From contig NZ_DAIQRQ010000002.1 in assembly GCF_036786105.1 (NCBI RefSeq), positions 62,001-126,000 of the forward strand: a stretch of DNA of 64,000 nucleotides. The letters are read 5' to 3'. Origin of the DNA: Ohtaekwangia sp036786105 (GTDB taxonomy: Bacteria > Bacteroidota > Bacteroidia > Cytophagales > Cyclobacteriaceae). Under the pieces are notes generated by a model. That model made no database searches. It saw nothing but the letters and a program-made list of their open reading frames with translations, and was not told the DNA's origin. A program made the position numbers and the translations under genes. This document shows, piece by piece, positions 51,844-60,087 of the stretch; position 1 is the first letter of the stretch; each line of letters opens with the position of its first letter.

Positions 51844-52890
51844 ATGACTTTGTGGGAGCGGATTACTCGCAGTAATTTTTTTATTAAACTTACCAGTTGG
51901 GAGTACTGGCCTTTTGGTATAGTGCAATTCCCGCTGTTTATATACTATGCGTGGCTGTCGCTGCGTGCCCGTTCATTTATTTTTTTCTCGGCATCAAATC
52001 CGGGTATAGTAATGGGAGGTATGTTTGGTGAATCGAAATATGAAGTGCTCAAAAAAATTCCGGAGCAGTATACTCCAAAAACCATATTGGTAAAGCGGCC
52101 TACTACAAAACAGGAGGTTGTAGATATGTTATCGCATCATGGATTTACGTTGCCGGTAATTTTTAAACCCGATATAGGCGAGCGCGGCTTTATGGTGAAG
52201 CGTATCGACAGTGAACAGGATATTGGCAATTACCTGGAGCAGATCAAGTTCGATTTTGTTATCCAAGAACTGGTAGACTTGCCATTCGAGTTTGGTGTAT
52301 TTTATGTTCGATTTCCCTACGAGCGAGAGGGTAACGTGACATCCGTTGTAATGAAAGAAATGCTTTCGGTTACAGGTGATGGTATATCTACACTGCAGCA
52401 ATTGATTTTGAAAAAGGACCGGGCAAAACTTCAGTGGGAAAAACTAAGTTTAGTTTTTAAAGATCGCTTGAAAGAAATTATACCTCATGGAAAATCAATC
52501 GAATTGGTATCGATCGGAAATCACTGTCTGGGTACAAAGTTTTTGGATGCAACGCATTTGATCAATGACAGCTTATCGCGTACGTTTGATAGCGTAAGTC
52601 AGCAGATCGATGGTTTTTATTTTGGCAGATTTGATTTGCGCTGTGCCAGTATAGAGGATTTATATGCTGGTAACATCCAGGTGTTGGAGTTGAACGGATG
52701 TGGTGCAGAACCAGCGCACATTTACCATCCGGGCTATCCGTTGCCGAAGGCTATTCGCGTTTTGTTCAATCACTGGAAAAACATTTTCCTGATTGCACAG
52801 GAGAATGTTAAACGTGGAGCTTCGTATACATCGCTGCGCGATGCAAAGGGATATTATAAAAAATTCAAAACAGCCACTTCATTGAAGTAA
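51844..52890 (+). CDS. ATP-grasp protein, D-alanine-D-alanine ligase-like
   Basis: A 348-residue protein from the ATG at 51844 (MTLWERITRSNFFIKLTSW). The ATP-grasp core shows LPVIFKPDIGERGFMVKRID (about 95-115), FVIQELVDLPFEFGVFYVRF, the SIEDLYAGNIQVLELNGCGA metal/acid end. The N-terminal hydrophobic segment (YWPFGIVQFPLFIYYAWLSL) may place it at the membrane. It is not a standard Ddl (no complete Ddl motifs), so an unknown peptide-ligase role is likely. Upstream TTG at 51820 overlaps the DinB stop and was rejected. Confidence 0.7.
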   Translation: MTLWERITRSNFFIKLTSWEYWPFGIVQFPLFIYYAWLSLRARSFIFFSASNPGIVMGGMFGESKYEVLKKIPEQYTPKTILVKRPTTKQEVVDMLSHHGFTLPVIFKPDIGERGFMVKRIDSEQDIGNYLEQIKFDFVIQELVDLPFEFGVFYVRFPYEREGNVTSVVMKEMLSVTGDGISTLQQLILKKDRAKLQWEKLSLVFKDRLKEIIPHGKSIELVSIGNHCLGTKFLDATHLINDSLSRTFDSVSQQIDGFYFGRFDLRCASIEDLYAGNIQVLELNGCGAEPAHIYHPGYPLPKAIRVLFNHWKNIFLIAQENVKRGASYTSLRDAKGYYKKFKTATSLK

Positions 52891-52919
52891 CACAGTCATT
52901 CATAGATATTACAGCTTAC

Positions 52920-53531
52920 ATGGCATTGATCATTGCTTTTTGCCTGGCATTCTTCTTCAGTTTTATAGGATCTATACCTCCCGGGACTATCAATCTCACC
53001 ATTGTGCAAATGGGTCTGGAGAATCGGATGAGTATAGCGTGGCGTTTTGCCATAGCTTCTGCCCTGATGGAATATCCCTATGCGTGGCTTGCTGTAGTGT
53101 TTGAAAAATGGATAACCTCGGCCCCGGTTATACTCGAACATCTTCAACTTCTTACGTCGGTGGTAATGATCGTGCTCGGTATACTTGCATTGTGGTCTGT
53201 GAATAAACCTTCATCTTTTACGGTTCAATTGAACGCAAGTGGTTTCAGACGAGGATTGATACTGGGAATATTAAATCCACTGGCGGTGCCATACTGGCTA
53301 GGCATAACGGCTTACATGAAAAGTCAGCATTGGGTTGATCTTTCCAGCCCGTGGCGGTTGCAAAGCTATTTACTCGGGGTTACCCTTGGCTCACTCGCTA
53401 TATTATTGACATTTGCTTACCTCGCCAAAAAAATTGCTGATCGATTTCAGCAAAGTGTTCTTCTCAAAAAGATTCCGGGCATCACGTTGTTAATACTGGG
53501 TATATATGCACTGATGCAATATATTTTCTAA
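52920..53531 (+). CDS. LysE-family amino acid exporter-like protein
   Basis: A 203-residue membrane protein with about six helices. FSFIGSIPPGTINLTIVQMG is the LysE/RhtB N-terminal motif, followed by FRRGLILGILNPLAVPYWLG. The family exports amino acids or other small solutes, but the substrate is unknown. Its stop overlaps the stop of the opposite-strand LD-carboxypeptidase gene by 4 bases. Confidence 0.85.
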   Translation: MALIIAFCLAFFFSFIGSIPPGTINLTIVQMGLENRMSIAWRFAIASALMEYPYAWLAVVFEKWITSAPVILEHLQLLTSVVMIVLGILALWSVNKPSSFTVQLNASGFRRGLILGILNPLAVPYWLGITAYMKSQHWVDLSSPWRLQSYLLGVTLGSLAILLTFAYLAKKIADRFQQSVLLKKIPGITLLILGIYALMQYIF

Positions 53532-54430
53532 TCAGCAAAAGTAAGTGCAGCGTGGGTATTTACAGTCAGTTTGCCATTGGCGCCATGCCTCCATGCGAGA
53601 TTCGGGTTTTCATGACCGACAGGAAAACCGAAGCCAACCGGATAATTATAGTTGCGCACATGATTCAGAAGAATCTCTTCAGCGGTTTCTCCGAAACCTA
53701 GCTCTGAATCTTTTATATCTGTCATGTAACCAACAACGAGTCCGTTGAGCCTGGCCAGTTTTCCTGCGCGTTGTAATTGCATCATCATCCGGTCAATTTT
53801 ATACCGGTACTCATCGATCTCTTCAATTACAAGAATGCTGCCTTCCATATCGGGCTCGCTGGAAGTTCCTAATGAGTCAACGATAAGTGACAAATTGCCT
53901 CCTATAACTTTTCCTTCGCCGATACCTGCACGGTTATAGTCACTCTTACGGGATTGAAGTATATCACCCTTTGTAAACAATATTCGGCGAAGACTTTCAA
54001 CAGAAGATGCTGCACTTTCCCGTGCAAACAATATGGGCATCGTAGCATGAATGCTTTGAATGTTCATGCCATATAGTTTTAAATGAAGTGCTGTTATATC
54101 GCTAAACCCTATTATATATTTTGGTTGTGCAAGCAGTGGTGTAAAATCGATTTGATCAACAATGCGTGTGCTGCCATAACCTCCGCGTGCGCATAGAATG
54201 GCTTTTACATCGGCATCATTTATCAGTGATTGAAAGTCTGCCAATCGTTCTGCATCTGTACCGGCCAGGTATGAGTGTTTTTGACTGAAGAGATATGGTG
54301 CGAGGCGCACATTCAGTCCCCATGACTCGAGTATAGCAATGGCTGCCTTGAGGTCGGCTTCAGGAATTTTTCGTCCCGGTGCAGCAACGCCAATGGTGTC
54401 GCCCGGTTGTAGTTGTGGAGGAGTGATCAT
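53528..54430 (-). CDS. LD-carboxypeptidase (family S66)
   Basis: A 300-residue enzyme that trims the terminal D-Ala of tetrapeptides in peptidoglycan recycling. The S66 triad is visible: nucleophile Ser in CARGGYGSTRIVD, Glu in ILVIEEIDEYRYK, and His in FPVGHENPNLAW. IGVAAPGRKIPEADL and IGFSDITALHLKLYG are also typical. It is cytosolic (no signal peptide). It starts the group after the DUF1573 terminator, and lies convergent with the LysE gene. Confidence 0.93.
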   Translation of the reverse strand: MITPPQLQPGDTIGVAAPGRKIPEADLKAAIAILESWGLNVRLAPYLFSQKHSYLAGTDAERLADFQSLINDADVKAILCARGGYGSTRIVDQIDFTPLLAQPKYIIGFSDITALHLKLYGMNIQSIHATMPILFARESAASSVESLRRILFTKGDILQSRKSDYNRAGIGEGKVIGGNLSLIVDSLGTSSEPDMEGSILVIEEIDEYRYKIDRMMMQLQRAGKLARLNGLVVGYMTDIKDSELGFGETAEEILLNHVRNYNYPVGFGFPVGHENPNLAWRHGANGKLTVNTHAALTFAD

Positions 54431-54458
54431 ATCTGAATGGTATAACGATGTGTTGTAA

Positions 54459-54489
54459 AAATAAAAGGCTGCCTGTTTAAAGGCAGCCT
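54459..54489 (-). terminator. terminator of the DUF1573-containing transcript
   Basis: Arms AGGCTGCCT (54466-54474) and AGGCAGCCT (54481-54489) are followed on the minus strand by TTTATTTTTA. The hairpin lies about 33 bases after the stop at 54523. Confidence 0.85.
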
Positions 54490-54522
54490 AAATTTATAAA
54501 ACCTGAATTCTTCTATAAAGAC

Positions 54523-55062
54523 TTAGTGAGCAGCAGGTGCTGCAGAACCAGCCTTTGGTGTAATCATCGCCTTGAAGCGAAGTGTTGTTTGCTTGGGATA
54601 CGTATTGGCTGTTACTGTAATCGACTTGCTTTGCAAGTCCTGTTTGCCGTTGCTGTCGAATTTAGCTCTTACATAACCTGTGCCTCCCACCGGGATAGGT
54701 TCTTTTGTAAAATCAGGCACAGTACATCCGCAGGAAGGTCGTGCACTTTGAATGATAAGTGGTGCTGCACCAGTGTTCTTGAGCTTGTAAGTATATTCAA
54801 CAATATCGCCTTCCTTAATGGTGCCGAAGTCATGATCAACAGTTTCAAACTCCATGGTGGGAAGCGGACCGTCCGGCTTTGTTTCGGGTGCAGTAACGTC
54901 AGGAGCAGGTGTTGTAGCGGCAGGGTTTTTCTGTGCTTCCAGATTTGCTATTTTATCTTCCAGAGCAGCAATTCTTTTTTCAGCTGTGCGATCTTTACAG
55001 GCTGTGAATGTTACCAGCAATACAGCGGAAAATAAAAACGATTTTACAATTCCTGTTTTCAT
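54523..55062 (-). CDS. DUF1573 lipoprotein
   Basis: A 179-residue lipoprotein from the ATG at 55062 (MKTGIVKSFLFSAVLLVTFTAC). After the lipobox a short coiled coil (RIAALEDKIANLEAQ) and Pro/Thr-rich linker lead to an Ig-like DUF1573 domain: TVDHDFGTIKEGDIVEYTYK, ARPSCGCTVPDFTKEP and GYVRAKFDSNGKQDLQSKS. The CGC motif is typical. The role in the periplasm is unknown. It lies between YtxH upstream and a terminator downstream in the nusB-associated group. Confidence 0.9.
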   Translation of the reverse strand: MKTGIVKSFLFSAVLLVTFTACKDRTAEKRIAALEDKIANLEAQKNPAATTPAPDVTAPETKPDGPLPTMEFETVDHDFGTIKEGDIVEYTYKLKNTGAAPLIIQSARPSCGCTVPDFTKEPIPVGGTGYVRAKFDSNGKQDLQSKSITVTANTYPKQTTLRFKAMITPKAGSAAPAAH

Positions 55063-55080
55063 ATTGTCAATCAAATCAGT

Positions 55081-55389
55081 TTAACCTTTCTTACCACGAA
55101 TTTGCTCTAAAAGTTCATCCACATCTTCCAGCAATCGTTCGGCTTTGTTCTTGGCTTCATCAACCACTTTTTGTCCCTGCGATTTTGCTTCAGTAGTGAG
55201 CGGAGTTTCTTTGCCTTCTACAAAATCGTTTACCAGGTCTTGCAGCATCTTGCGATACTTGTCAAGCTGAAACGATAATTTTTCGCGCGTATTAGAGCCC
55301 TTATCTGGCGCATAGAGAATTCCGAGGATCGCACCGGTTGCTGCGCCCACGAGGAACGCCATCAAAAAATTTCCACTCTTTTTGCTCAT
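55081..55389 (-). CDS. YtxH-domain protein
   Basis: A 102-residue protein: a short glycine-rich membrane segment (FLMAFLVGAATGAILGILYA) after KSGN, then a long charged helical tail (DKGSNTREKLSFQLDKYRKM, AKNKAERLLEDVDELLEQIR). This is the YtxH/gas-vesicle-P-like layout seen next to nusB in Bacteroidota. Possibly stress-related; function unproven. Confidence 0.85.
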   Translation of the reverse strand: MSKKSGNFLMAFLVGAATGAILGILYAPDKGSNTREKLSFQLDKYRKMLQDLVNDFVEGKETPLTTEAKSQGQKVVDEAKNKAERLLEDVDELLEQIRGKKG

Positions 55390-55455
55390 AAACTTTTCAA
55401 ATTAATTACGGTCTGGACGCAAATTCAAAATTTTAACAATTTTTAACAAACGGAA

Positions 55456-56595
55456 TTACTTATTGTCCATAAGCCCGCGACCACTTTTCTTCACATCACC
55501 TTTATCTTTCAGTTCCTTGGCAATAACATCAAGAATACCATTGATGAACTGACGACTTTTCGGTGTGCTATAGTTCTTGGAGAGCTCGATGTATTCGTTG
55601 ATCGTTACCTTTACCGGAATGCTGGGGAATTCAAGCAATTCGGCAATAGCCATTTCCAGAATCATACGATCTGTTAATGGTAAACGGTCAACCTCCCAAT
55701 TACGTGTGTTGTTGGCAATCAGTTCCTTATATTTTTCGTCAAGATTAGAAGCTTTGTGATAGAGCTTTTCGATAAACTCTTTATCTTCTTCCCAATTCAC
55801 TGACAAGGTGTGGAGTGTAAGGGTATTTTGATCCTCACCATCAAACGATTTCACTGTTTTTTCTACAAGACCTTTTACAATTTCCTTGTCTTCGGCCCAG
55901 CGCAGAACTTCTTCCTCAAAAAATTCATTGATCACCGTTTTACCCAGAATCACTTTCTTGAACAGGTGATTGGCAAATTTCTTCTGATCATCCAGTGTAG
56001 GGCTTTTCTTATCGAGGTAATTGAGGTACTCGTTATCCTGGCGCACAACATCGCGGAACCAGCCTTTTACGCGGTCGGCCTTGTCCTGCCAGTGGCGACC
56101 CAATTTGAGAGCATCTTTCTTCAACGCTTCCTGATTGCGAAGCGCTTTGATCCAGACGTTATTCACAAAATTTTTGTGGCTCACCTTTTTATCGGCTTCT
56201 GCTAATTCAGCAAAGGCCGGAAGCAGACTCAGCACTGCTATATAGTGGTCGTATATCTTTTCAACTTCGCTGATCAGGTTCTTCAGAAAGAAGTCGCTGT
56301 CTTTTTTGGATTGCTTCGCATAGAACAGGAAGCATTCGTTACAGATCTTTTTGATTTTGGGATCATCGTGGTCAACAGAAGTTTCTCCTTTTTTGAAAGC
56401 TTTTTCAAAAAGCTTGGAGGCTGTTTTCTTTTGAAGCGTTAAAGCAGCCTTGTCCTGAACTTCCATGGAGTTCAGATCGGGCGCAAACGCCTCACTGATC
56501 TTGTCAAGGCACAGTTCATAGTTGGCATCTTTACACTGTTGCAAGGCAAACAGGCTTTGCATGACTTTGATTCGGAGACTTCTTCGGTTAAGCAT
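55456..56595 (-). CDS. nusB: NusB antitermination factor, extended Bacteroidota form
   Basis: A 379-residue protein, much longer than the 140-residue E. coli NusB. The N-terminus MLNRRSLRIKVMQSLFALQQ is the first helix of NusB, and the C-terminal third (about 285-370, TRNWEVDRLPLTDRMILEMA, PSIPVKVTINEYIELSKNYS, FINGILDVIAKEL) is the NusB core with the rRNA boxA-binding face. The middle insert is helical. It supports transcription of rRNA operons. Two genes follow on the same strand. Confidence 0.93.
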   Translation of the reverse strand: MLNRRSLRIKVMQSLFALQQCKDANYELCLDKISEAFAPDLNSMEVQDKAALTLQKKTASKLFEKAFKKGETSVDHDDPKIKKICNECFLFYAKQSKKDSDFFLKNLISEVEKIYDHYIAVLSLLPAFAELAEADKKVSHKNFVNNVWIKALRNQEALKKDALKLGRHWQDKADRVKGWFRDVVRQDNEYLNYLDKKSPTLDDQKKFANHLFKKVILGKTVINEFFEEEVLRWAEDKEIVKGLVEKTVKSFDGEDQNTLTLHTLSVNWEEDKEFIEKLYHKASNLDEKYKELIANNTRNWEVDRLPLTDRMILEMAIAELLEFPSIPVKVTINEYIELSKNYSTPKSRQFINGILDVIAKELKDKGDVKKSGRGLMDNK

Positions 56596-56690
56596 GATAA
56601 AGAACGGTGTTTTTAAAAGCTGGCCGTAAAAATAATGGATTGAGGTTCACAGTTCAAGATTATTATTACACGATGACCAACAGATTTACG

Positions 56691-56741
56691 TAGTTTTGTC
56701 AGTATTCATTCCTATAGGCCGGTTAAATGCGTACTGACAAA
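56691..56741. promoter_or_regulatory. inverted repeat overlapping a -7-like box ahead of an ABC exporter gene
   Basis: TAGTTTTG (56691-56698) fits TAnnTTTG on the plus strand. TTTGTCAGTA (56695-56704) and TACTGACAAA (56732-56741) form perfect 10-base arms with a 27-base spacer. The site is 120-170 bases before the exporter start. It may be a promoter with an attached regulatory hairpin or operator. Confidence 0.4.
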
Positions 56742-56861
56742 CAGCACAGCAGGCTATGAATGATCCTCGCGATAAAACGAACAAGCCAGCAAATTCTAAA
56801 GAATTCACGCGAACTATTGAAAGGATATTTCGTTTTACCGTGAGCCACCAAATTTTTCTGC

Positions 56862-58649
56862 ATGCGCGAACTGAAATATCTTAACAAATATCTTTTCAAG
56901 TACAAGTGGCATCTGATTCTCGGAACAGTCTTTGTCATTGTCTCCAACATTTTTCAAATTATACCTGCACAATTGGTGCGCGATTCCATTGACCTGGTGG
57001 TAGATAACATCCGGCTGTATAAATCGCTGGAAGGAACCGGTGTACAGCAAAACTTTTTCAAGGTTTTTGCCTTTGGCATTCTGATCTATGCCGGCCTTAT
57101 TCTGGTAATGGCTTTTCTGCGTGGCATATTTCTATACTTTGTTCGCCAAACACTTATCGTAATGTCGCGACTGATTGAGTACGACTTGAAGAATGAAGTG
57201 TTTGAGCACTACCAGACGCTGCCGCTTAGTTTCTATCGAAGAAATAACACGGGCGATCTGATGAACCGCATTTCTGAAGATGTGAGCCGCGTGCGTATGT
57301 ACCTCGGGCCTGCCATTATGTATGGGCTTACACTCATCACACTGTTCCTGATGTTAATACCGATTATGTTTAGCATCAGTGTAAAGCTTACCTGGTATGC
57401 CTTGAGCCCGCTGCCATTCTTGTCGCTCAGTATCTTTTTGGTAAATAACATTATTGAAAAGCGCTCAGAAGAAATTCAGCGTCATCAGTCACGACTGTCT
57501 ACGTTTGTGCAGGAAGCCTTCAGTGGTATACGTGTACTCAAATCATTTAATCGCGAAGAAGAGTCTATCGGGAAATTTGAGAAGGCAACGGATGATTACA
57601 GACGTCAGTCGCTGAAGCTTACCAGTATGCAATCACTTTTCTTCCCCATTATCATGGCGCTGGTTGGTATCAGCACGATTCTTACAGTATATGCCGGCAG
57701 TATGGAGGTGATCAACGGCAATCTTACCTTTGGAAATATAGCGGAGTTTATTATCTACGTAAACTTGCTTACCTGGCCGGTAACATCACTCGGCTGGACG
57801 AGCAGTCTTGTGCAGCGCGCAGAGGCATCGCAGAAAAGGATAAACGAATTTCTGCGCACGCAAACCAATATAGTATCTGAGAAAGAACTCGTAAATGAAA
57901 TACGAGGTAAAGTTGAATTCAGAAAAGTAACGTTTACCTATCCGGATACCGGTATCAAGGCGTTGAAGAATGTTTCGTTCGTCATTAACCCCGGAGAATC
58001 GCTGGCTATTATTGGTACTACGGGCTCTGGAAAAAGTACGGTATCAAATCTTGTATCACGTTTGTATGATGTACGCGAAGGCGAGATATTGATCGATGAT
58101 GTTCCGATCACGCATTATAACCTCACTTCATTGCGAAGCCAGATTGGTTATGTTCCACAAGACGTATTTCTCTTTAGTGACACCATCTTCAATAATATAG
58201 CTTTCGGCATAAAAGACCCGGATGAAGGCAAAGTGTTACAAGCTGCTAAAGACGCAGATGTATATCACAACATCATCGAGTTTCCACAAGGATTTGATAC
58301 ACGCGTTGGCGAGCGTGGTATAACGCTTTCCGGAGGACAAAAGCAACGCGTGTCTATCGCGCGCGCCATTGTGCGTGAGCCGAAGATATTAATGCTCGAT
58401 GACGCTCTTTCTGCTGTGGATACGAAGACGGAGAACAACATTCTCACCAGCATGCGCCGGATCATGCAGGGAAGAACCACGATCATTATCTCCCACCGCG
58501 TGTCATCGGCGAAACTTGCCAATAAAATTATTGTATTGATTGATGGAAGTATAGCGGAAGAAGGAACGCACGAATCCTTGATCGCACAAAACGGCTTGTA
58601 CAAAGAGCTCTATGAGAAACAGGTTCAGTTAGATGAAGAAGAAGCTTAA
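56862..58649 (+). CDS. ABC half-exporter with Asp in Walker B (MdlA/BmrC-like)
   Basis: A 595-residue half-transporter: six helices in about residues 15-320, ATPase with Walker A GTTGSGKST (about 385), signature LSGGQKQRVSIARA, Walker B KILMLDDALSAVDTKTE and IISHR. The Walker B ends LMLDD, Asp instead of the catalytic Glu, as in MdlA, BmrC (YheI) and TM287, which form heterodimers with one weak ATP site. The likely partner is the gene at 60088. It is divergent from nusB. Confidence 0.92.
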   Translation: MRELKYLNKYLFKYKWHLILGTVFVIVSNIFQIIPAQLVRDSIDLVVDNIRLYKSLEGTGVQQNFFKVFAFGILIYAGLILVMAFLRGIFLYFVRQTLIVMSRLIEYDLKNEVFEHYQTLPLSFYRRNNTGDLMNRISEDVSRVRMYLGPAIMYGLTLITLFLMLIPIMFSISVKLTWYALSPLPFLSLSIFLVNNIIEKRSEEIQRHQSRLSTFVQEAFSGIRVLKSFNREEESIGKFEKATDDYRRQSLKLTSMQSLFFPIIMALVGISTILTVYAGSMEVINGNLTFGNIAEFIIYVNLLTWPVTSLGWTSSLVQRAEASQKRINEFLRTQTNIVSEKELVNEIRGKVEFRKVTFTYPDTGIKALKNVSFVINPGESLAIIGTTGSGKSTVSNLVSRLYDVREGEILIDDVPITHYNLTSLRSQIGYVPQDVFLFSDTIFNNIAFGIKDPDEGKVLQAAKDADVYHNIIEFPQGFDTRVGERGITLSGGQKQRVSIARAIVREPKILMLDDALSAVDTKTENNILTSMRRIMQGRTTIIISHRVSSAKLANKIIVLIDGSIAEEGTHESLIAQNGLYKELYEKQVQLDEEEA

Positions 58650-58666
58650 GTCACCTTCTTCTTCAT
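58633..58666. terminator. terminator-like hairpin between convergent genes
   Basis: Perfect 12-base arms ATGAAGAAGAAG (58633-58644) and CTTCTTCTTCAT (58655-58666) enclose 10 bases that contain the exporter's stop. Flanks are only weakly T-rich, so efficiency is uncertain. The hairpin lies between the exporter stop (58649) and the barrel gene stop (58691). Confidence 0.45.
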
Positions 58667-58690
58667 TAAAACGAATATATAGTGAGATAC

Positions 58691-59272
58691 TTAAAATCTA
58701 TAGCGGGCACCCGTGCCGGCAAACAGCCGGAATGTAAACCGGTCTACGAACTCGAGTTGTAAACTGGTTTCTGCAAACAGCGATAGGGGTAAATCTTCAA
58801 ACGTATATTCCACTCCGAATATGCCTTCCGGACCAAAGTCAACATCGGTGCGCTTGTCGTGCAGGTATTCGTTGTTGTTGGCGGGGTTGAAATACCAGTA
58901 ATCTACTTTGGCAAATTTGAGCATTGCTCCCGCACCCCAATACCATTGAAATTTACCGTCCACATCGGTTACATCAAGATCATAATGAAAGAGCATCCGT
59001 GCCTGCATATATACCGAACTGGATACATTTACAGCATTGTAGTTGTATTTATCATAACGGCTCATGTGCTTGAAGGAATTTTTATAGTAACGGTTGTCCA
59101 TATTGTTTGGTGTAGTGCCCAAACCAAACTCCACCGCTTTAAAATCGGAGAGAAAGCGCTTGTAGGTAATTCCTGTGGGCAGACCAAGGCGTAAACCTAT
59201 ACCTTGCTGTTGCGCATGTGCGCTTGCAGCTACGATGATCAGGAGGGAAATCAACGCAACGTGTTTGTTCAT
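58691..59272 (-). CDS. outer-membrane beta-barrel protein (paralogue 1)
   Basis: A 193-residue protein with a signal peptide (to SAHAQQ). The mature part has alternating beta-strands and ends in LFAGTGARYRF, a terminal aromatic typical of outer-membrane barrels. GIGLRLGLPTGITYKRFLSD, GPEGIFGVEYTFEDLPLSLF align with the same positions in the next gene. Function unknown. It starts 14 bases after the paralogue gene's stop, so both are co-transcribed. Confidence 0.82.
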   Translation of the reverse strand: MNKHVALISLLIIVAASAHAQQQGIGLRLGLPTGITYKRFLSDFKAVEFGLGTTPNNMDNRYYKNSFKHMSRYDKYNYNAVNVSSSVYMQARMLFHYDLDVTDVDGKFQWYWGAGAMLKFAKVDYWYFNPANNNEYLHDKRTDVDFGPEGIFGVEYTFEDLPLSLFAETSLQLEFVDRFTFRLFAGTGARYRF

Positions 59273-59286
59273 GTTTTTATAATGGG

Positions 59287-60030
59287 TTAGAAAATATACC
59301 GAAGACCAACGCCGCCTTCTGTGCGGCTCCAGCCGGGATCAAGCTGTACGTCTGTAAAGTATTCAAGTTCCATGAAGGCAGAGATCGGCAATTGAAAGTA
59401 AGAGTACTCTATACCGATTACGCCCTGCGGGCCTTGCGTAAAACGCGACACAGTAAAATTTCCAATCTGGTTATTGCTATTGGGACTTGGATTGTCGGGC
59501 TCGTCATAAACATAATCATATCGTAATTTGGAGTACTTCCACTCCCATCCGGCTCCCACATAAAACTGTAGGCCTGGAGAAATTACCTTGGCATCGAAAT
59601 GATAGAGGAGCTTTATTTCCCCTATGAAATCGGACTTTACGGTATGCGTTAGGTAACGTACTTGCGCTCCCTGCGAAAGTGTATCGCGCTGATACGTATT
59701 GAATGTCTGGCGGAAATAACGATTATATAATCCACTGGCAGGCTTACCCACATCAGCAGCGATAGCAAAATTCTTGTTAGGATAATATTTATAAGTGAGT
59801 GCAAAAGGATCGCCCATCTTTATGCCCAAACCATGATAAGGATACTTACTCTTATCAAAAACAGGGCACACAATCTTGGCTTTATTCCCGCGAACACGTG
59901 TGGCATTGTGGTTGAACCGCTCGCGGGTATACATACTTTTACCGCCATTGTTCATACGTGATCGCTGGGCAAACACACATGCACTTAGCAAGCAAAAAAA
60001 TAAGAATACCGTTGTTTTTTGTACAAGCAT
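59287..60030 (-). CDS. outer-membrane beta-barrel protein (paralogue 2)
   Basis: A 247-residue secreted protein (signal to VFAQR). It shares with the following gene the strand pattern HGLGIKMGDPFALTYKYY and GPQGVIGIEYSYFQLPISAF, and ends LRYIF. An additional N-terminal polar stretch (MNNGGKSMYTRERFNHNATR) is unique to it. Probably a small outer-membrane barrel. A -7 box embedded in an inverted repeat lies at 60032-60056. Confidence 0.8.
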   Translation of the reverse strand: MLVQKTTVFLFFCLLSACVFAQRSRMNNGGKSMYTRERFNHNATRVRGNKAKIVCPVFDKSKYPYHGLGIKMGDPFALTYKYYPNKNFAIAADVGKPASGLYNRYFRQTFNTYQRDTLSQGAQVRYLTHTVKSDFIGEIKLLYHFDAKVISPGLQFYVGAGWEWKYSKLRYDYVYDEPDNPSPNSNNQIGNFTVSRFTQGPQGVIGIEYSYFQLPISAFMELEYFTDVQLDPGWSRTEGGVGLRYIF

Positions 60031-60031
60031 T

Positions 60032-60056
60032 ACGGCAAATATAAGCCTTTTGCCGT
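60032..60056 (-). promoter_or_regulatory. promoter inside an inverted repeat, ahead of the barrel genes
   Basis: TATATTTG on the minus strand (60043-60036) is a perfect -7 box, and lies within arms ACGGCAAA (60032-60039) and TTTGCCGT (60049-60056). The start codon is just 6 bases downstream of the box at 60030, so the message would be nearly leaderless. No clear -33 element. Confidence 0.45.
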
Positions 60057-60087
60057 GCTCGCCTAAAACCCCGGAACGAAAGCAGCA

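Noticed and set aside
56756..56884. 42-residue frame ahead of the MdlA-like exporter gene
   Set aside because: Short, polar, no hydrophobic or folded pattern, and it overlaps the exporter start by 23 bases.
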